From: an uncultured Collinsella sp.
GTDB lineage: Bacteria > Actinomycetota > Coriobacteriia > Coriobacteriales > Coriobacteriaceae
Direction: 5' to 3'
Length of the DNA: 8,832 nucleotides
NCBI GenBank assembly: GCA_902478875.1
Contig: CABSMZ010000071.1
Location: 1-8,832 of the forward strand
The stretch's first letter is position 1. Each line of letters starts with the position of its first letter. The position numbers and the translations under genes are program-made. Of the stretch, positions 7,208-8,832 are shown one piece after another. The notes beneath the pieces are model-generated. The model searched no databases and was not told where the DNA came from. It worked only from the letters and a program-made list of their open reading frames with translations.

Positions 7208-8311
7208 CTACCCCCTCAGCGATTCGATGAGGAAGGCAGCAACCACGCCTGGGCCTCCAACCGAGGCGTAATACTTAGCACGCCCCAAGGCACCATCCGT
7301 CGCAAAACTCGGGTGCTCGTCAACCCAGCCCTCAGGATCTTTGAGGATGGCAGCGAGATTTGCTCGCTTCCACGGCTTGAGGTCGTCAAGCGAAAAGTCC
7401 CCGGCGTCCAAGGCCGCCTGAAATTCCTTGGCCATCTGCACCAGGAACTCCTTATAGAACTTAGGCGCCAGGCGCACGTAGTTCCACATGTACGAATCGT
7501 ACTTAATGAGCTGATTGAACTTGAGCATGCGTGCGACATCGACGCTTGCGTGGTCGCGGGCATAATCCTCTCGAATCCAACGCTCAATCTCGTCATACTC
7601 GGTATTGACGCAAAAGACCTTAGCCGAAGAATTGACCGAGGAATTCTCGTTGTCCTGTCGATACGACAAAACAGCATCATGCAGGTAAACAGCCTTATCG
7701 GCGCACGCGATCACCTTAAAGGCGAATGACGTGTCCTGAAAGGATGCCCCCGGAGTCGGCAGGAACTTAATGCCGTTGCGCTCAAGAAAATCGCGACGGT
7801 ACACTGCCGACCAAATCGACGGCTTTTGCTTAAAGAACTGCGTCGTATCGCTCGGGTGCACTGGCTTGCCACAGTCCTTGGCTTTAAACATCTCGTGCAG
7901 CGAACGGCGCTCCTCGGGCTTAGACCAGTAGAAATCAAAGTTCGCCTTCGCAAAGTCGGCATTATTGCTATCGGCGGCCGAGACAAGCTTTTCGAGTGCG
8001 TCGGGCGCCATAAAGTCATCGGACTCCAAGATGCCAACGTACTTGCCACGCGCCATCTCCAGACCGTGGTTCATCGAGTCGCCGTAGCCGCTGTTGGCCT
8101 TGTCGATCATCTTGACGCGCCTATCGCGCTCCATATACTCGCGGATAATCGCCGGCGAGTTGTCGGTCGACCCGTCGTTAATGCAGATGATCTCAATATC
8201 CTTGAGCGTCTGCGCCAGGGCGGAATCGAGGCACTCGCGCAGGTAGCGCTGAACATTGTAAATGGGAATAAGCAGCGACAGAACAGGGCTGCCAGAGGCG
8301 TTAGTAGACAA
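7208..8311 (-). CDS. Family 2 glycosyltransferase, type I copy 1 (first gene of the cluster)
   Basis: A 367-residue cytosolic GT-A glycosyltransferase that opens the minus-strand operon. Motifs seen: LSLLIPIYN at 11-19, CINDGSTD at 43-50, SGYGDSMN at 74-81, ESDD at 96-99, KPSIWSA at 163-169 and FQD, the candidate catalytic base, at 191-193, then YRQDNE at 217-222. It is the close paralogue of the gene at 4968-6086: nearly identical through the nucleotide-sugar-binding core, still similar to about residue 235, then diverged. The start is TTG at 8311, chosen because AAGGAG lies exactly 5 nt upstream. Stop TAG is at 7210-7208. The glutamate in ESDD, where many family members have aspartate, is shared by both copies and fits a subfamily trait. 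The substrate is unknown. Confidence 0.9.
   Translation of the reverse strand: MSTNASGSPVLSLLIPIYNVQRYLRECLDSALAQTLKDIEIICINDGSTDNSPAIIREYMERDRRVKMIDKANSGYGDSMNHGLEMARGKYVGILESDDFMAPDALEKLVSAADSNNADFAKANFDFYWSKPEERRSLHEMFKAKDCGKPVHPSDTTQFFKQKPSIWSAVYRRDFLERNGIKFLPTPGASFQDTSFAFKVIACADKAVYLHDAVLSYRQDNENSSVNSSAKVFCVNTEYDEIERWIREDYARDHASVDVARMLKFNQLIKYDSYMWNYVRLAPKFYKEFLVQMAKEFQAALDAGDFSLDDLKPWKRANLAAILKDPEGWVDEHPSFATDGALGRAKYYASVGGPGVVAAFLIESLRG
8009..8248 (-). repeat. Direct repeat copy 1: catalytic core of type I glycosyltransferase
   Basis: Encodes residues 22-101 of its gene and is about 86% identical by hand alignment to 5790-6029 in the same orientation. Perfectly matching runs include about 26 bases at the 8223-8248 end. 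Many of the differences are synonymous third positions, so protein sequence is conserved more than DNA. Confidence 0.8.
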
Positions 8312-8316
8312 ATGTG

Positions 8317-8322
8317 CTCCTT
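8317..8322 (-). promoter_or_regulatory. Ribosome binding site for TTG start of the first glycosyltransferase
   Basis: AAGGAG on the minus strand is 5 nt before TTG at 8311, which supports TTG as the start codon. Confidence 0.7.
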
Positions 8323-8375
8323 AGGAAATACCTGTCGTTTCATGGTATCAAAGGGTCAGCGCGCCAGCGGGCGTT

Positions 8376-8405
8376 TATATAATCTATGGAGCCTCTTGCG
8401 GGCAA
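8376..8405 (-). promoter_or_regulatory. Candidate promoter of the minus-strand glycosyltransferase operon
   Basis: The minus strand reads TTGCCC (8405-8400), an 18-nt spacer, then TATATA (8381-8376), each 4 of 6 to consensus. The start would be near 8369, leaving a leader of about 58 nt. The AT-rich core is shared with a perfect TATAAT on the opposite strand. Confidence 0.4.
8378..8383 (+). promoter_or_regulatory. Perfect plus-strand -10 element in the divergent intergenic region
   Basis: TATAAT on the plus strand, with no good -35 at 16-18 nt upstream. If used, transcription would begin near 8390 and give a leader of about 180 nt before ATG 8568. It overlaps the candidate minus-strand -10, so the two directions may compete. 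Confidence 0.35.
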
Positions 8406-8461
8406 AGCAGCCCCACGTCATGCGGCGGGCCCATGGCAGGTTCCTGCGTTTTATTCAAAGC

Positions 8462-8492
8462 TTGCCGCTAAGGTGCGCCGAGCCTTTACAAT
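8462..8492 (+). promoter_or_regulatory. Candidate promoter of the plus-strand glycosyltransferase
   Basis: TTGCCG (8462-8467), a 19-nt spacer, then TACAAT (8487-8492), 5 of 6 to the -10 consensus. The start would be near 8499, about 70 nt before the ATG. The -35 hexamer and spacer length match those of the candidate internal promoter at 6121-6151. Confidence 0.4.
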
Positions 8493-8567
8493 AGGACAGT
8501 CCCAAGGACGTATTCGATAGCTTCCGTGCAGCGCTCGCCCGCCGCGCGTGAAAGGATATATTGCCCC

Positions 8568-8822
8568 ATGCCTTCAACCCTTCCCGCTCCCATCGATAAG
8601 CTCGCCATCGTCGTCGTTACGTACAAGCGTCAGGAACTCCTGGCCAACTTGTTCGACTCTATGACCGAGCTCACGGCAACGCCCTGGCGCATCGTGATTG
8701 TCGATAACGAGAATTCGCGCGAGACCGAGGCCATGTGCACCGCATTCAACGAGCGCCTGGCTAACCTGTGGGGCATCGACACCGAGCAGCCCGACGCGCA
8801 GGGCGGCACCGACCGTGTCATC
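8568..8822 (+). CDS. Family 2 glycosyltransferase, N-terminal fragment cut by contig end
   Basis: Only the first 85 codons are present. The frame then runs through adapter bases 8823-8832, so the apparent residues LSL after codon 85 are not real. Residues 12-19 (LAIVVVTY) form the first GT-A strand, KRQELL follows, and IVIVDNENS at 42-50 is the nucleotide-sugar-binding strand. The DxD and catalytic base lie beyond the break. The start is ATG at 8568, with AAAGGA (8551-8556) 11 nt upstream, slightly far. The opening TYKR...LL and VDN resemble galactofuranosyltransferases and rhamnosyltransferases of family 2; this assignment is a guess from style. It is divergent from the minus-strand cluster across a 256-nt intergenic region and probably belongs to the same surface-glycan locus. 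Confidence 0.8.
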
Positions 8823-8832
8823 CTGTCTCTTA
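8823..8832. other. Tn5/Nextera mosaic-end remnant at right contig end
   Basis: The last ten bases, CTGTCTCTTA, are the first ten of the reverse-complemented Tn5 mosaic end. They begin exactly after an ATC codon of the truncated glycosyltransferase. Together with the matching remnant at 1-9 this marks library adapter. Confidence 0.92.

Noticed and set aside
6155..7729. Long plus-strand open frame of 524 codons
   Set aside because: It lies opposite two well-supported glycosyltransferase genes, crosses their junction, has no ribosome-binding site and shows no recognisable domain. Such frames are common opposite GC-rich genes.
8386..8520. Plus-strand ORF of 44 codons beginning just after TATAAT
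   Set aside because: There is no ribosome-binding site, and its ATG lies 2 nt after the -10, before the expected start of transcription. It looks like chance.

Overview
The window looks like one stretch of a GC-rich actinobacterial chromosome, most likely a gut Coriobacteriia member such as Collinsella. That is inferred from remembered protein style, frequent TTG/GTG starts and GC-rich codons, not from a search. Both ends appear to be technical. Bases 1-9 and 8823-8832 match the Tn5/Nextera mosaic end in the two expected orientations, so the genomic part is about 10-8822.

Most of the window (1401-8311) is a run of five family 2 (GT-A fold) glycosyltransferase genes on the minus strand, read right to left: 8311-7208, 7201-6161, 6086-4968, 4955-3888 and 3887-1401. 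Gaps are 6, 74, 12 and 0 nt, so this is an operon, possibly with an internal promoter in the 74-nt gap. The first four genes alternate between two types (I, II, I, II). The two type I genes are nearly identical over the catalytic N-terminal part and diverged towards the C-terminus. The fifth gene is an 828-residue protein with two glycosyltransferase domains behind an N-terminal region I do not recognise. A divergent sixth glycosyltransferase starts at 8568 on the plus strand and is cut by the contig end. Together they should assemble a cell-surface glycan. No polymerase, flippase, ABC exporter or nucleotide-sugar gene lies in the window, so the glycan cannot be named.

Left of the cluster (87-1190, minus strand) is an unrelated, more AT-rich gene. 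It encodes a stand-alone AAA+ ATPase with a C-terminal winged helix, from a family common in actinobacteria whose function I do not know. Its upstream region (about 1211-1320, 38 G/C in 110 bases) carries seven copies of CGATA on the gene's strand, around a promoter with a perfect TATAAT. This operator-like array is the most unusual regulatory signal here. The extreme left (10-49) holds a nine-G run inside an inverted repeat next to the contig break.

There are no tRNA, rRNA or CRISPR features and no recognisable insertion sequence.
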